Part shown: positions 25,938 through 34,931 of the stretch, one piece after another
Layout of the letters: every line of letters starts with the position of its first letter
Numbering within the stretch: the first letter of the stretch is position 1
NCBI RefSeq assembly: GCF_000410875.1
Contig: NZ_AROI01000016.1
Coordinates: 124,001-188,000, forward strand
DNA length: 64,000 nucleotides
Reading direction: 5' to 3'
Source of the DNA: Halopseudomonas pelagia CL-AP6
Lineage (GTDB): Bacteria > Pseudomonadota > Gammaproteobacteria > Pseudomonadales > Pseudomonadaceae
The notes under the pieces: generated by a model
Database searches by the model: none
What the model was told of the DNA's origin: nothing
What the model saw: only the letters and a program-made list of their open reading frames with translations
Made by a program: the position numbers and the translations under genes

Positions 25938-28270
25938 GGCTGCGGCTCGTCCGGTTGCACCGGAACAGCGCGGATGGGCGCACGCACGCTGTCGGCCGCG
26001 GGAACGTCAGGGATGGCCTGGGCCGCGGGTGGCAGCCGCGGGGCGCTCATGTCCGGCAGCGCCCAGCTGGACTCGGGGTGCAGGCTGTCTTGTGCGCGGC
26101 GCATAAAGTCGTAGCGGTTGAGAGTGATGTCTCGCCCGACGCCGCGGTCGCGAATGATGTAAGGGCGCAGGAATACCATGAGGTTGGTCTTGTTGCGCTG
26201 GCGGCGCTCGTGGCGAAACAGTGCGCCGATGCCGGGGATGCTCGACAGCCCGGGAACGGATTCGGTGCCTTGGGTGAAGCCGTCTTGTAACAGGCCGCCG
26301 AGCACCATGATCTGGCCGTCGTCGAGCAGTATGCTGGTGTCGATGGCGCGTTTGCTGGTGACGGTGCCGGCGGCGCTGGAGGCGCGCTCATCGACGCTGC
26401 TGACTTCCTGGTAGATATCCAGCTTGACGGTGCCGCCTTCGGATATCTGTGGTCGGACGTTGAGTTTGAGACCGACCTCTTCACGCTGGATGGTCTGGAA
26501 TGGGTTGTTGCTATTACCGCCGCCATCGGTGACATATTGGCCGCTGACGAAGGGGATAGTCTGGCCAACGAAGATGCTGGCCAACTCGTTATCCAGGGTC
26601 AGCAGGTTGGGCGTGGACAGGACGTTGGTGCCACCTTTACTCTTCAGGGCGCGGGCGAGCACCTTGAGGTCAAGAATCTCGCCTATGCCGGGAATGCTGA
26701 CGGTGCCATCCACCAGGCCGACGCTGAGCCCCGCTGGTAGTACATCGACACTGGTGGCGCCACGACCAAGGGCGCTGCCGCCGAGGTTGGCGCCGCCGAC
26801 CCAACCGTCACCGCCGAGGTTGCCAGCCTGCCACTGGATGCCGAATTCGCTGGCATCGTCTTCGCTGACTTCAACTATCAGGCTTTCAATCACGACCTGG
26901 GCACGGCGCTGGTCCAGTTGATCGATGACTTCACGCAGGCTGCGGTAGAGCGGATCAGGTGCGGAGATAAGCAGGGTGTTGGTAGTGGCGTCGGCCTGCA
27001 CGGTGACGCCACCTGCGGAAAAGGCTGCGCCCTGGTCGTCGAGCAGGCCGCCGCGCAGCGGGCTGGCGGTGGCGGCCCCTGCTCCTGCCCCGGCGCTGCC
27101 GGTTTGGCTGTTGGAGGTACTGCTGCTGGTGCTGGCTGTGCTGCCTGTGCCCTGCATGCCACTGCCACTGCCGCTGAGCAGTGCTCGAGCGCCGTCCCCT
27201 TCCAGGTAGGCGTTGTCGGTTTCGCCGGTGAGCAGCCCGCGCAATGCCTGTGCCAGGGTGATGGCCTGGGCGTTGCGCAGGTGGACCACATGCAGGTTGC
27301 CGGCGCTGTCCTGGGCGCGGTCAAGTTTGTGGATCAGCTCGCGGGCAATCTGGGTGCGTTCGGGGCTGCCAGCGCGAATGATGACGCTGTTGGAGCGCGG
27401 TTCACCCAATACGGTGATTTTCTGTGTTGGGTCGTTGCCCTGGGCATCCAGCAGTTCAGAGACGATGGCGGCGATGTCCACGGCAATGCCGTTGTGAACC
27501 GGGACGACATCGGTGTCGATGGCGCTGGGGTTGTCTATGCCGGCGATGACCTGGGCGATACGTTCGAGGTTGTCGGCGTAGTCGGTGACGACGATGGTGT
27601 TGTTGCCAGGGTAGGCGTTGATTGGGTTGTTGGTTGCTACCAGAGGGCGCAGCACCGGGATCAGGTTGACGGCGTTTTCGTAGCGCAGGCGGAAGGTACG
27701 GGTGACCATGCCGCCTGCGGCGGGTTGATCGGGACTGTAGACCGATCCGCCGAGCAGTTTGGCGTCGGCTTCCGGTACTACATGGTTGATGCCATTCACA
27801 TCGACGATGCTGAAGCCTTGCATGCGTAGCGCCCCGAGCAGCATGTTGAAGGCCTGGTATGCCGGCACCTCACCTTCGGACACCAATGTCAGTTGGCCGG
27901 TGACCCGTGGATCGACCAGGAATTGGCGTCCGGTGGCACGGGACAGGGCACGCACCACGGCTTGCAGGTCGGCATCCACAAAGTTGAGTTGTACCGGCTG
28001 GTCGCCCAGATCCGATGCTGTACCGGCGACGTTATGGCTGGCTGCCGGTGAGGGTGATCGCGGTGCCGGGCGTGGCTGGGGGCGCCTTAGATCCTGGTGC
28101 GGGCGCTCAAGGTTGCTACCGGGACTGATGGTCGCCATCGGGCGTCCTATCTCGCTGATCTCGGGTGCCTCTGACCCGGTGGTGCTGCAACCGGCGAGCA
28201 ACAGTGCCAGCATCAGTGCGCTGACGCTGGGTAAGCGTGCCGGACCGGGCTGAGTATCCATACACCTCAT
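25934..28270 (-). CDS. hxcQ: type II secretin GspD with lipobox (HxcQ liposecretin)
   Basis: This 778-aa outer-membrane channel subunit has an N-terminal lipobox LLLAGC with Cys28 as the lipidation site. The N0 to N3 domains follow (about 75-430; a Gly/Ser-rich linker sits near 365-400), then the secretin core with VPGLSSIPGIGALF. Lipidated secretins target themselves to the outer membrane and need no pilotin, a known property of P. aeruginosa HxcQ. The start at ATG 28270 overlaps the hxcZ stop as ATGA; ATG 28261 is an alternative, and longer frames to 28387 would overlap hxcZ heavily. Confidence 0.92.
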   Translation of the reverse strand: MRCMDTQPGPARLPSVSALMLALLLAGCSTTGSEAPEISEIGRPMATISPGSNLERPHQDLRRPQPRPAPRSPSPAASHNVAGTASDLGDQPVQLNFVDADLQAVVRALSRATGRQFLVDPRVTGQLTLVSEGEVPAYQAFNMLLGALRMQGFSIVDVNGINHVVPEADAKLLGGSVYSPDQPAAGGMVTRTFRLRYENAVNLIPVLRPLVATNNPINAYPGNNTIVVTDYADNLERIAQVIAGIDNPSAIDTDVVPVHNGIAVDIAAIVSELLDAQGNDPTQKITVLGEPRSNSVIIRAGSPERTQIARELIHKLDRAQDSAGNLHVVHLRNAQAITLAQALRGLLTGETDNAYLEGDGARALLSGSGSGMQGTGSTASTSSSTSNSQTGSAGAGAGAATASPLRGGLLDDQGAAFSAGGVTVQADATTNTLLISAPDPLYRSLREVIDQLDQRRAQVVIESLIVEVSEDDASEFGIQWQAGNLGGDGWVGGANLGGSALGRGATSVDVLPAGLSVGLVDGTVSIPGIGEILDLKVLARALKSKGGTNVLSTPNLLTLDNELASIFVGQTIPFVSGQYVTDGGGNSNNPFQTIQREEVGLKLNVRPQISEGGTVKLDIYQEVSSVDERASSAAGTVTSKRAIDTSILLDDGQIMVLGGLLQDGFTQGTESVPGLSSIPGIGALFRHERRQRNKTNLMVFLRPYIIRDRGVGRDITLNRYDFMRRAQDSLHPESSWALPDMSAPRLPPAAQAIPDVPAADSVRAPIRAVPVQPDEPQP

Positions 28271-28848
28271 CGGGAACCCCCTGAATTGGATATTGGCTCC
28301 AGACGGACTCCGCCGGATAGGGTAACGCCGGATGCGGCGGTGTCTGACGTAGGTGTGCGCTGCAAGTGTGCTTCGTTGATGTGCCATGACAGTCTGGGCG
28401 CAGTGTGCTGCAGCCAGGCCATGAGCGGCCCTGCCGGGGCGGCGCTGAATTCAAGCTCAACGGCTGCCTGGCCCTGCTGCTGGTGCAGTTGGTAGTGGCC
28501 TGTCAGAGACTGGGCATCCAGGCTCTGGCTGATCTGCTGTGTTGAGGCAGCCTCTGTTATACCGGTTGATGAGTGGGCTGGTGATATGCCCTGCAGTATT
28601 TCGTCCAGGGCCAGCGATTCGTTATGCAGGCGCGGCAACTCGGTCTGCCAATGCCCTATGCGTTGCAGCGGCGGTTTGATGAAGCCGAACCACAAGACCG
28701 TTGCCAACAAAGCCAGCGCGGCGACTGTCACTGCCAGCCGTTCACGGTCGGCCAGCCCTCGCCAGTGGCTCAGGTACTGTTGGCGCTTGCTGCGCAGCTG
28801 GGCGGTTTGCACGTGCAGAAAGCCGGATTGCTTGAGGCGGTCAATCAT
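28267..28848 (-). CDS. hxcZ: type II secretion protein GspM (HxcZ)
   Basis: This 193-aa bitopic protein has one transmembrane helix at about residues 40-57 (AVTVAALALLATVLWFGF) and a periplasmic ferredoxin-like tail. GspM partners GspL in the inner-membrane platform. Position between GspL and GspD and overlaps at both ends (8 bp with hxcY, ATGA with hxcQ) support the call; sequence similarity alone would be weak, as is usual for GspM. Confidence 0.8.
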   Translation of the reverse strand: MIDRLKQSGFLHVQTAQLRSKRQQYLSHWRGLADRERLAVTVAALALLATVLWFGFIKPPLQRIGHWQTELPRLHNESLALDEILQGISPAHSSTGITEAASTQQISQSLDAQSLTGHYQLHQQQGQAAVELEFSAAPAGPLMAWLQHTAPRLSWHINEAHLQRTPTSDTAASGVTLSGGVRLEPISNSGGSR

Positions 28849-30034
28849 GGCTGCCTGCCTGTGGCTTGCTGGTCACGGAGGGATCGCCCTGGGGTTGCAG
28901 GTGCCAGCCACTGGCGGTGGCCTCGGCTTGCAGACCTGCCTCGGCCAGTGCTGTTTGCCAATCCGGATCGGCGGGGGGCTGGCCTGTATCTGCCAGCAGC
29001 GTCAGTTGCAGGGAGGTGTCGGTGAAGGTCAGCTCATCGACTCCGCCAACCATGAACGGCATGGCGCTGGCTGCCTGCTGTACCAGTTGGCTGAAGCCCA
29101 TGTCGGCTGTGCTGTCGGCTGTCCCCGCCAGCCGCGCCGTGCTCTGCTGTCTGGCTTGCTGTACTGGGTTGAGAATGACCGGGATCTCTGGGAAGGCCTG
29201 CTTGACCCGTTCGCTCATTGCAGTCTGCAGTTGCCTGCCCTCCTCCGCCAGTTGGCTCGCATACAGGTTGAGGCCGGTTACCCAGACCAATACCGCAAGG
29301 GCGCAGCAAACCAGTGGTTTGGTCCATTGGGGGCGGGTGTCCCCACTCGGTGAGCGCTTGGATTTCCAACCCCAGGACGGCCCGGGGCCAGCCCAGCGCT
29401 CGGCATCGGGAAGCAACTGGTCAATGACCAGGCCGGTCTGATCAGGTGCGTCTCCTACCCAATTCAGCTCAACGCCCTCGACGGTAGCGGCCTGCAGTTG
29501 CGTCTGCCCAACTTCGGGTAATGGATGCACCCAACCGGCGTCACGATCCTTACGTACGACCAGATAGCCGTCGACCAGACATGCAGACCAACTGTGTTCA
29601 TTGGCCGGAAGAAAAAAAGGCGCAGCGTAAAGGGCTTTGATTTTAATGTTGTGCCGCGCTAGTAATTGAAACAGGTCATCCAGCGCTTGTTGTTCCACCC
29701 ATGCCATGGATGCCAATCCGGTGTTTGAGCGCGGGCTGTGGACGATGTGTTGGTCTGCACTGCTGCCCAACACCAGCGGTTCCACCGCACACTGCACTGC
29801 AGCCGACAGACGAGCCGCTGACAAGGGCGGAAAAGGCAGCTCGGCCAGCAGGCTGTCGCTGGGATGCAGGGTGGCTTCAACCGGGCCGTTGTTCACCTGT
29901 TCGGCCAGTTGCTGCAATGTTGCCTGCGCCGTCTGCGCGATGCTGCCGTCCTGATTCAGCCAGGCGCAGTGCAGCTGGCTGTCAGGGTGTAGCTCAGCCA
30001 GAGGAGCCAGGGCGATACGCAGCAATCGGCTCAT
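28841..30034 (-). CDS. hxcY: type II secretion protein GspL (HxcY)
   Basis: The 397-aa protein has an actin-like cytoplasmic domain (about residues 1-240), one transmembrane helix (about 243-262, near LVCCALAVLVWVTGLNLY) and a small periplasmic domain. GspL recruits the GspE ATPase to the membrane. Its ATG overlaps the hxcX stop as ATGA. Confidence 0.87.
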   Translation of the reverse strand: MSRLLRIALAPLAELHPDSQLHCAWLNQDGSIAQTAQATLQQLAEQVNNGPVEATLHPSDSLLAELPFPPLSAARLSAAVQCAVEPLVLGSSADQHIVHSPRSNTGLASMAWVEQQALDDLFQLLARHNIKIKALYAAPFFLPANEHSWSACLVDGYLVVRKDRDAGWVHPLPEVGQTQLQAATVEGVELNWVGDAPDQTGLVIDQLLPDAERWAGPGPSWGWKSKRSPSGDTRPQWTKPLVCCALAVLVWVTGLNLYASQLAEEGRQLQTAMSERVKQAFPEIPVILNPVQQARQQSTARLAGTADSTADMGFSQLVQQAASAMPFMVGGVDELTFTDTSLQLTLLADTGQPPADPDWQTALAEAGLQAEATASGWHLQPQGDPSVTSKPQAGSHD

Positions 30035-31011
30035 GCCCCTACCCTCGTCCAGATCACTTCGGGCTTCTGCTGTTCGTTACGCAGCAACAGCGCTTGCATG
30101 GTGACCTGTCGTTCACCTATGCGGGTTTGGCCATAGACCCGGAACCAGTTGCTGGTGATGCCGACCTTGACGCTGGAGACATCAAGATCCGGCCGCTGCA
30201 AGCGGTTGACGAAGTCACCCCGGTTGATGAACCAGCGGCCCTGGTCACGCTCGGCGAGCAGGCTTTGCGCCTGGCGTAATGACAGGTCTGGTATGTGGGC
30301 TGCGATGGCTTCGGGCCGGGCGGTATTGCCGTTGATCCAGGTGTTGACCGGTAAGATGGTGACGTGGGTGCGCAGTAGTTCAATGATGTGGCGATCAACG
30401 CCTTTTATGTCGTACAGATCATCGATCACTCGCAACATGGGCCGCTTGGCCGGTTCCGGTTCGCGCTTGGTATTGGGCGAGGTGAGTCTGCCACTGTCGA
30501 AGGTGTTGGCTGTTGTGGGCTCCTCGGCAACCGGTTCCGTTCGCCGGGGGTAGCTTTCGATGACCCGCTGGCTGATGCGCTGGGCGATGGAGAGGTTCAG
30601 CCCGAGCGACAGACACAGCCGCTCGAAACTGGCGTACTCGGTCATATCCACCTGACCGTCACGCACCAGGTTACGCAGGTTGAATTTGCCCTGTTCGTCT
30701 TCGATCCTGAGTTCGATGGCGGGTTGGCTTTCACTAGCTCCAGTAACCAGGATGCCATGCGCCCACTGTTGATCCAGCCGTGTCAGAGGATCTTGCAGTC
30801 GGCTGTGCCACAGTAACTGCTCCGCCTGTTCCAGGGCGCCGCGCAACAACCAGGTACCCTGTACTCGGTTCTGGTCAGCCTGCACCGTTCGTGTGAACTG
30901 TGTCTGGCTGGCGATAATCTGCGCGGCAATCACGGCGACTACGGTGACGATCAGCAAGGCACTGATGACGGCCATACCGGACTGACATGATCGGCTTATC
31001 GGCGTGTTCAT
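30031..31011 (-). CDS. hxcX: type II secretion minor pseudopilin GspK (HxcX)
   Basis: This 326-aa protein starts with a prepilin-like leader and hydrophobic helix (SGMAVISALLIVTVVAVIAA, residues 11-30). The large GspK alpha domain follows, including ERLCLSLGL and DDLYDIKGVD. GspK caps the pseudopilus tip with GspI and GspJ. It begins six bases after the hxcT stop. Confidence 0.92.
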   Translation of the reverse strand: MNTPISRSCQSGMAVISALLIVTVVAVIAAQIIASQTQFTRTVQADQNRVQGTWLLRGALEQAEQLLWHSRLQDPLTRLDQQWAHGILVTGASESQPAIELRIEDEQGKFNLRNLVRDGQVDMTEYASFERLCLSLGLNLSIAQRISQRVIESYPRRTEPVAEEPTTANTFDSGRLTSPNTKREPEPAKRPMLRVIDDLYDIKGVDRHIIELLRTHVTILPVNTWINGNTARPEAIAAHIPDLSLRQAQSLLAERDQGRWFINRGDFVNRLQRPDLDVSSVKVGITSNWFRVYGQTRIGERQVTMQALLLRNEQQKPEVIWTRVGA

Positions 31012-31017
31012 GGTCGG

Positions 31018-31437
31018 CTACAGCTGCCAGGAACCAATATCGGCATTGACACCTTCACCATTGGGCACGCCATCGGCACCCAAGGTAAACACATCAATTT
31101 CGCCGTTAACACCGGGGTTGAGGTATTGATACTTCCTGCCCCAGGGGTCTTCCGGTACGCGTTCGACATAGGAACGCCAGTTGTCCGCCGAAACATCGGC
31201 CGGTCGCTCAACCAGCGCGTTGAGGCCCTGACTCATGCTCGGGTACTGGCCATGATCAAGACGGTACAGCCCCAGTGCCTGCATCAACCCGCCTATATCC
31301 TGCCGGGCAGCTGTGGCCCGCGCCTGATCCGGGCGATCCAGTACCTTGGGGGCAACCACAGCAGCAAGAATGCCGAGGATAACGACTACCACCATGATTT
31401 CGATAAGGGTGAAACCCCGTTGTGCTGTACGCACCAT
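31018..31437 (-). CDS. hxcT: type II secretion major pseudopilin GspG (HxcT)
   Basis: The 139-aa major pseudopilin has the class III leader RG-FTLIEIMVVVVILGIL, cleaved after Gly by prepilin peptidase and methylated on Phe. The C-terminal part (DPWGRKYQYLNPG, GADGVPNGEG) holds the calcium-binding loop of GspG. AAGGAG seven bases upstream selects ATG 31437 over longer frames to 31479. It is the first gene of the reverse-strand hxcTXYZQRS run. Confidence 0.95.
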   Translation of the reverse strand: MVRTAQRGFTLIEIMVVVVILGILAAVVAPKVLDRPDQARATAARQDIGGLMQALGLYRLDHGQYPSMSQGLNALVERPADVSADNWRSYVERVPEDPWGRKYQYLNPGVNGEIDVFTLGADGVPNGEGVNADIGSWQL

Positions 31438-31678
31438 CTCTACTCTCCTTGGCTGTTGGGTCTGAGGGGATTGTGGCAAGAAGATATGTCACCGATGTGG
31501 AAAATCCTCTATAGGATGTAAGCAAACAAGGCTGAAAATGGGCGCCAAAAGCACTAAAAAGACGCAAAAACCAATCGAGTGATGAGCATCCTATGGAGGA
31601 TTTGTCAGCGTATAGTCAGAGTCGCTGGATACCCTTGGAAGACAGGCTTTTCCCTCCATGTGGCCGGTGATAATACTC
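31438..31678. promoter_or_regulatory. divergent promoter region between hxcT and hxcV
   Basis: This gene-free spacer must carry promoters for both divergent pseudopilin transcripts. I found no strong Pho box or sigma-70 match by eye. The content around 31585-31610 (ATCCTATGGAGGAT) is a short inverted repeat and could be an operator. Confidence 0.35.
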
Positions 31679-32056
31679 ATGAATGCACGAACTCGGCAGT
31701 CAGGCTTCACCCTGATCGAAGTACTGGTTGCACTTGCCATCGTGGCCGTCGCGATGGCCGCAGCGGTACGCGCGGTCAGTCTGATGACCACCAGCAACGG
31801 GGTGCTGCGCGACAAGTCCATCGCGCTGTTGGCAGCAGAAAGCCGGATGGCGGAGATCAAGCTGGAGGGGGTCAGGCGGGGCGGGGCCAATACGGCACGA
31901 TGCAGTCAGGGACGGGTCGAGATGGTGTGCGAGGAAGTCATCACGCCGACGGAAACACCGGCGGTGTTTCGCATCATGATTCGAGTGCATGACCGCTCAG
32001 GCAGCGGCCCAGCACTGGCACGACTGGACAGCCTACTGGGCCAGGTCGAGCAATGA
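31679..32056 (+). CDS. hxcV: type II secretion minor pseudopilin GspI (HxcV)
   Basis: This 125-aa protein has the prepilin leader SG-FTLIEVLVALAIVAVAMAA and the GspI signature around AAESRMAEIKL. It forms the pseudopilus tip with GspJ and GspK. I choose ATG 31679 (leader of 9 residues before the cleavage Gly) over 31658. It is divergent from hxcT and convergent with hxcP. Confidence 0.9.
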   Translation: MNARTRQSGFTLIEVLVALAIVAVAMAAAVRAVSLMTTSNGVLRDKSIALLAAESRMAEIKLEGVRRGGANTARCSQGRVEMVCEEVITPTETPAVFRIMIRVHDRSGSGPALARLDSLLGQVEQ

Positions 32057-32060
32057 ATGC

Positions 32061-32501
32061 TCAACGACGCGTGAGGTCAGGCATGTGCAAGCTGTTCGGC
32101 AGCGCTGCAATCACCACTCGCTGCGACTCTCCGGCCTGCTCCACTACTACGGCATTCTGCTCGATCGCTGTCAGCCTGGCTTGCCGCCCGAGCTGTTCGC
32201 CAACCAGATATGCTTTGGCTGGCCCATCGTTGATCGACAAAATGGCGACGGCACCTTCATCCGTCGCCATCAACCCCGATATGGCGATATCCAGTCGCGG
32301 CGCAATGCTGTCAAACCAGGCGGCTGCGGCGCTTGTTTCCACAGGCGCGGCCTGCGCTATCGGCGCTTCAAATGTAACGGGCGCGGCCGGCGCAGCAAGC
32401 AGCCTGGCCCAGAAAACCGCCCCGATCAGCGCCGCCGCCAGTGCAAGCCACTGGAGAATGCGCGGTAGGTATGTCCAATTCACCCAATTTAGATGTGGCA
32501 T
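32061..32501 (-). CDS. hxcP: short GspC-like protein (HxcP)
   Basis: The 146-aa protein has one N-terminal transmembrane helix (about residues 15-36) followed by a single homology-region domain (about 75-140, with AILSINDGPAKAYLVGEQL). GspC links the inner-membrane platform to the secretin. It lacks the C-terminal PDZ domain present in the second GspC of this window, consistent with HxcP. It is on the opposite strand to hxcV and hxcU, ending 4 bases after hxcV. GGAGG lies about 9 bases upstream of ATG 32501. Confidence 0.82.
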   Translation of the reverse strand: MPHLNWVNWTYLPRILQWLALAAALIGAVFWARLLAAPAAPVTFEAPIAQAAPVETSAAAAWFDSIAPRLDIAISGLMATDEGAVAILSINDGPAKAYLVGEQLGRQARLTAIEQNAVVVEQAGESQRVVIAALPNSLHMPDLTRR

Positions 32502-32606
32502 AGGTTCGATCCTCCCCTGTTACCTTCTCACCATCCTACGAGCCAATTCACACACTTTTATTTCACTGGGCGTTTTATTTCTCTTTCCTGCCCGGAGGAC
32601 GCCGCA

Positions 32607-33053
32607 ATGACGCTGCGCAAACACCGTAATGTTTCGGGATTCACCTTGATTGAGCTGATGGTGGTCATAGTGATTGTCGGCATCGCCAGTGCCGCGCTCA
32701 GCCTGAGCATGCGTAGCGACCCTGCGCAGTTACTCCGCGAGGATGCCGCACGGTTGCAACTGGTGCTGGCGGCAGCACAAAGCGAGGCGCAGATCATCGG
32801 CCAGCCGATCCTGTGGCAAGCCGATGAACAGGGCTATCGCTTCGTCCACTGGCGGAGCGGCAGGGTTATCGAGGACGATCTATTGAAGCCCCGCGAGTGG
32901 CGCGCTGCGCCCGTCACCGTCCACCTCTCGCCCATGGATCGGTTGGTTTTCAATGCCGAGTGGATCGAAGAGCCCATGCGTATTCAACTTTCCGATGGCG
33001 CTAACCGTCTGCTCGTCGAACGCAACGCAGCCGGGCGGATATTCCTGCCATGA
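32607..33053 (+). CDS. hxcU: type II secretion minor pseudopilin GspH (HxcU)
   Basis: This 148-aa pseudopilin has the leader SG-FTLIELMVVIVIVGIASAA and the GspH-type globular part. GGAGG precedes ATG 32607 by about nine bases; the upstream in-frame ATG at 32493 would overlap hxcP's start and give no prepilin leader of normal length. The stop overlaps the hxcW start as ATGA. Confidence 0.9.
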   Translation: MTLRKHRNVSGFTLIELMVVIVIVGIASAALSLSMRSDPAQLLREDAARLQLVLAAAQSEAQIIGQPILWQADEQGYRFVHWRSGRVIEDDLLKPREWRAAPVTVHLSPMDRLVFNAEWIEEPMRIQLSDGANRLLVERNAAGRIFLP

Positions 33054-33670
33054 AGAGCCAGGCCGGCTTCACCCTGCTGGAAGTGATGATCGCAATCATG
33101 TTGATGGCCATCGTCAGCATGATCTCCTGGCGCGGCCTGGACAGCGTAAGCCGAGCCCAGTCCCATCTGGAAGAAAGTACCGAACACACAGCGCAACTGC
33201 TACGTGCCGTGAATCAACTCAAACGCGACCTCGACATGCGCGCCACAACCGAACTATGGGACCCGGTCGAGAATCAAGCGGCCCCATCCAACAAGCGTCT
33301 TGCCCTACCCGCTGCTGTGCAGGTCAAAGGTGGCAAACCGGGGGCACTGCAACTGGAGATCATCCGCAATCCAGCCAACCAGCCCGGCAGCCTGCAACGG
33401 GTGCGCTGGTGGGTAGCAAGCAACACCCTCTACCGCGCCACCGCATCACCCAGCAACCAATACCCCCTCCCCGCCCCCAGCAACGCCGTGGCCGTGCTGG
33501 AACAGGTGACCGACTTCAACATCCGCATCTGGCAGCCAGGCAAGGGCTGGCGGGATGTGAAGTCAGCAGGACAGGATAATCCGGTGGGATTGGAGCTGAG
33601 GCTGTCGCGGCGTGGGGTGCAGGGGGTGGAGCATTATCGGGTGGTGGTTGGAGTGGATGGTGAGCGATAA
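33050..33670 (+). CDS. hxcW: type II secretion minor pseudopilin GspJ (HxcW)
   Basis: The 206-aa protein has the leader AG-FTLLEVMIAIMLMAIVSMI and a GspJ domain with WRGLDSV and QVTDFNIRIW. It is part of the pseudopilus tip. In P. aeruginosa this gene directly follows vreR; here an HTH/ImmA gene pair and a CHAD fragment lie between them. Confidence 0.92.
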   Translation: MKSQAGFTLLEVMIAIMLMAIVSMISWRGLDSVSRAQSHLEESTEHTAQLLRAVNQLKRDLDMRATTELWDPVENQAAPSNKRLALPAAVQVKGGKPGALQLEIIRNPANQPGSLQRVRWWVASNTLYRATASPSNQYPLPAPSNAVAVLEQVTDFNIRIWQPGKGWRDVKSAGQDNPVGLELRLSRRGVQGVEHYRVVVGVDGER

Positions 33671-33696
33671 TTCGGCAGGCCTCGCGGCCTGCCGAA
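33671..33696. terminator. hairpin between convergent hxcW and HTH/ImmA gene
   Basis: A perfect 11-bp stem (TTCGGCAGGCC at 33671-33681 with 33686-33696, loop TCGC) lies one base after the hxcW stop. It lacks a good T-run on either strand, so efficiency is uncertain; it probably separates the convergent transcripts. Confidence 0.55.
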
Positions 33697-33701
33697 AACC
33701 T

Positions 33702-34919
33702 CTATTCACTCATATGTTTCTGGTGAAAACTCACAACGGAACCCGTGCCGTATAGATCTGCAGGTCTTGCTTTGCTCGGCCTTGGTTTCAGTCTGATATC
33801 AATTACGGTGTTTCTCTGCTCGTCGGAGAAGTAGCCGGTTGGAAGGTTGACTAGCTCTTCCAATAACGGCTCTGGCATACCAAGATGCTTACGCAGGGAG
33901 GCCTTCGTCAGTATCTTATTCTCTATAAGCATCATGACGCTTCGTTTTAATAGTTTTGGTTGCTCGAATTCGAATGAGTCATCCAAAGGCTCTTTTTTTA
34001 CCCAGCCTCTGGCAGAGCGCCCTTTCCACAGTCTTGCTGTAGCGTCACTATCGATCAACTCCAAATCCTGACAGCGTTTTATCATCGCAGCGACAGAGAC
34101 CTTCCAGCGCGGCTTCAGGGAGAGCAGCCCATCAAGTGTTGGCCACTTCACCTCAAATGAAAAGCTCTCTGCAGGCATGAGAAACGCACTGGCAAATCGA
34201 TGGGCCTGATTTTCGATAAGATTGTAATGCTGCTGATACTGTTCCTTGCTTATCTTCCTATGAAGAACCAGATGACCCAGCTCGTGTGCAGCATCAAACC
34301 TATTCCGTATCGGGCTCGCTTTATCGGCGGCAAGCAAGACATAAGGCCTGTCATCCAGCATCGACCAGCGCGATACACCATCCATTTTCACATAGCCAAG
34401 CTCAGTTCTTGAGGCAACGACCCCAAAGCTTTCCATTGTTTGAATGACATTCGCTATAGGACCAGTGCCAATACCCCACTCCTGCCGACACTGCTCAGCA
34501 AGGGATTCGATATCTGCATCATCAATAAGTCCGACCTCATCACCACTGTAGAAAGGGATGCGGAGTTCAGGAAAATCCAGGCTTTCCTGCAATTTAAAAG
34601 ACAGTTCCTCAAGCCACTCCAGCCGAGTCTCGGCAATGTCCCAGGCAATCTTTGGAGTAGAAACCTGAGACCGGAAAAAGCTGGGTGTGTCACCCTGATC
34701 CTTGATAGGCGACTCCAGCAACCAATCTTCCGGGACTTTGAAATAGTCACAAATACGCTTAAAGCTGGCTATCTCCGGGTAGCTGAGACCATTTTCCCAT
34801 TTCGAGATATTACCCGCAGAGCACGATAGCTTTTCAGCAAGCACTGCTTGAGTCAGCCCCTGCGCTATTCTAAGCTGCCTGAGCCTGTCAGACTGGAAAT
34901 CAACAATTCCTGTCCTCAT
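33702..34919 (-). CDS. XRE helix-turn-helix and ImmA/IrrE-type metalloprotease fusion
   Basis: This 405-aa protein has an N-terminal helix-turn-helix (about residues 12-66) and an ImmA/IrrE (DUF955) protease domain around AAHELGHLVLH, where H212, E213 and H216 form the HExxH zinc site. The C-terminal 120 residues are a further domain typical of the longer members. Such proteins repress their own operon and act by cleaving a repressor or themselves. It follows the 223-aa gene at 34932-35603 by 12 bases, suggesting a two-gene module. It is inserted in an otherwise conserved vre-hxc region. Confidence 0.85.
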   Translation of the reverse strand: MRTGIVDFQSDRLRQLRIAQGLTQAVLAEKLSCSAGNISKWENGLSYPEIASFKRICDYFKVPEDWLLESPIKDQGDTPSFFRSQVSTPKIAWDIAETRLEWLEELSFKLQESLDFPELRIPFYSGDEVGLIDDADIESLAEQCRQEWGIGTGPIANVIQTMESFGVVASRTELGYVKMDGVSRWSMLDDRPYVLLAADKASPIRNRFDAAHELGHLVLHRKISKEQYQQHYNLIENQAHRFASAFLMPAESFSFEVKWPTLDGLLSLKPRWKVSVAAMIKRCQDLELIDSDATARLWKGRSARGWVKKEPLDDSFEFEQPKLLKRSVMMLIENKILTKASLRKHLGMPEPLLEELVNLPTGYFSDEQRNTVIDIRLKPRPSKARPADLYGTGSVVSFHQKHMSE

Positions 34920-34931
34920 TGCTCTAATTCC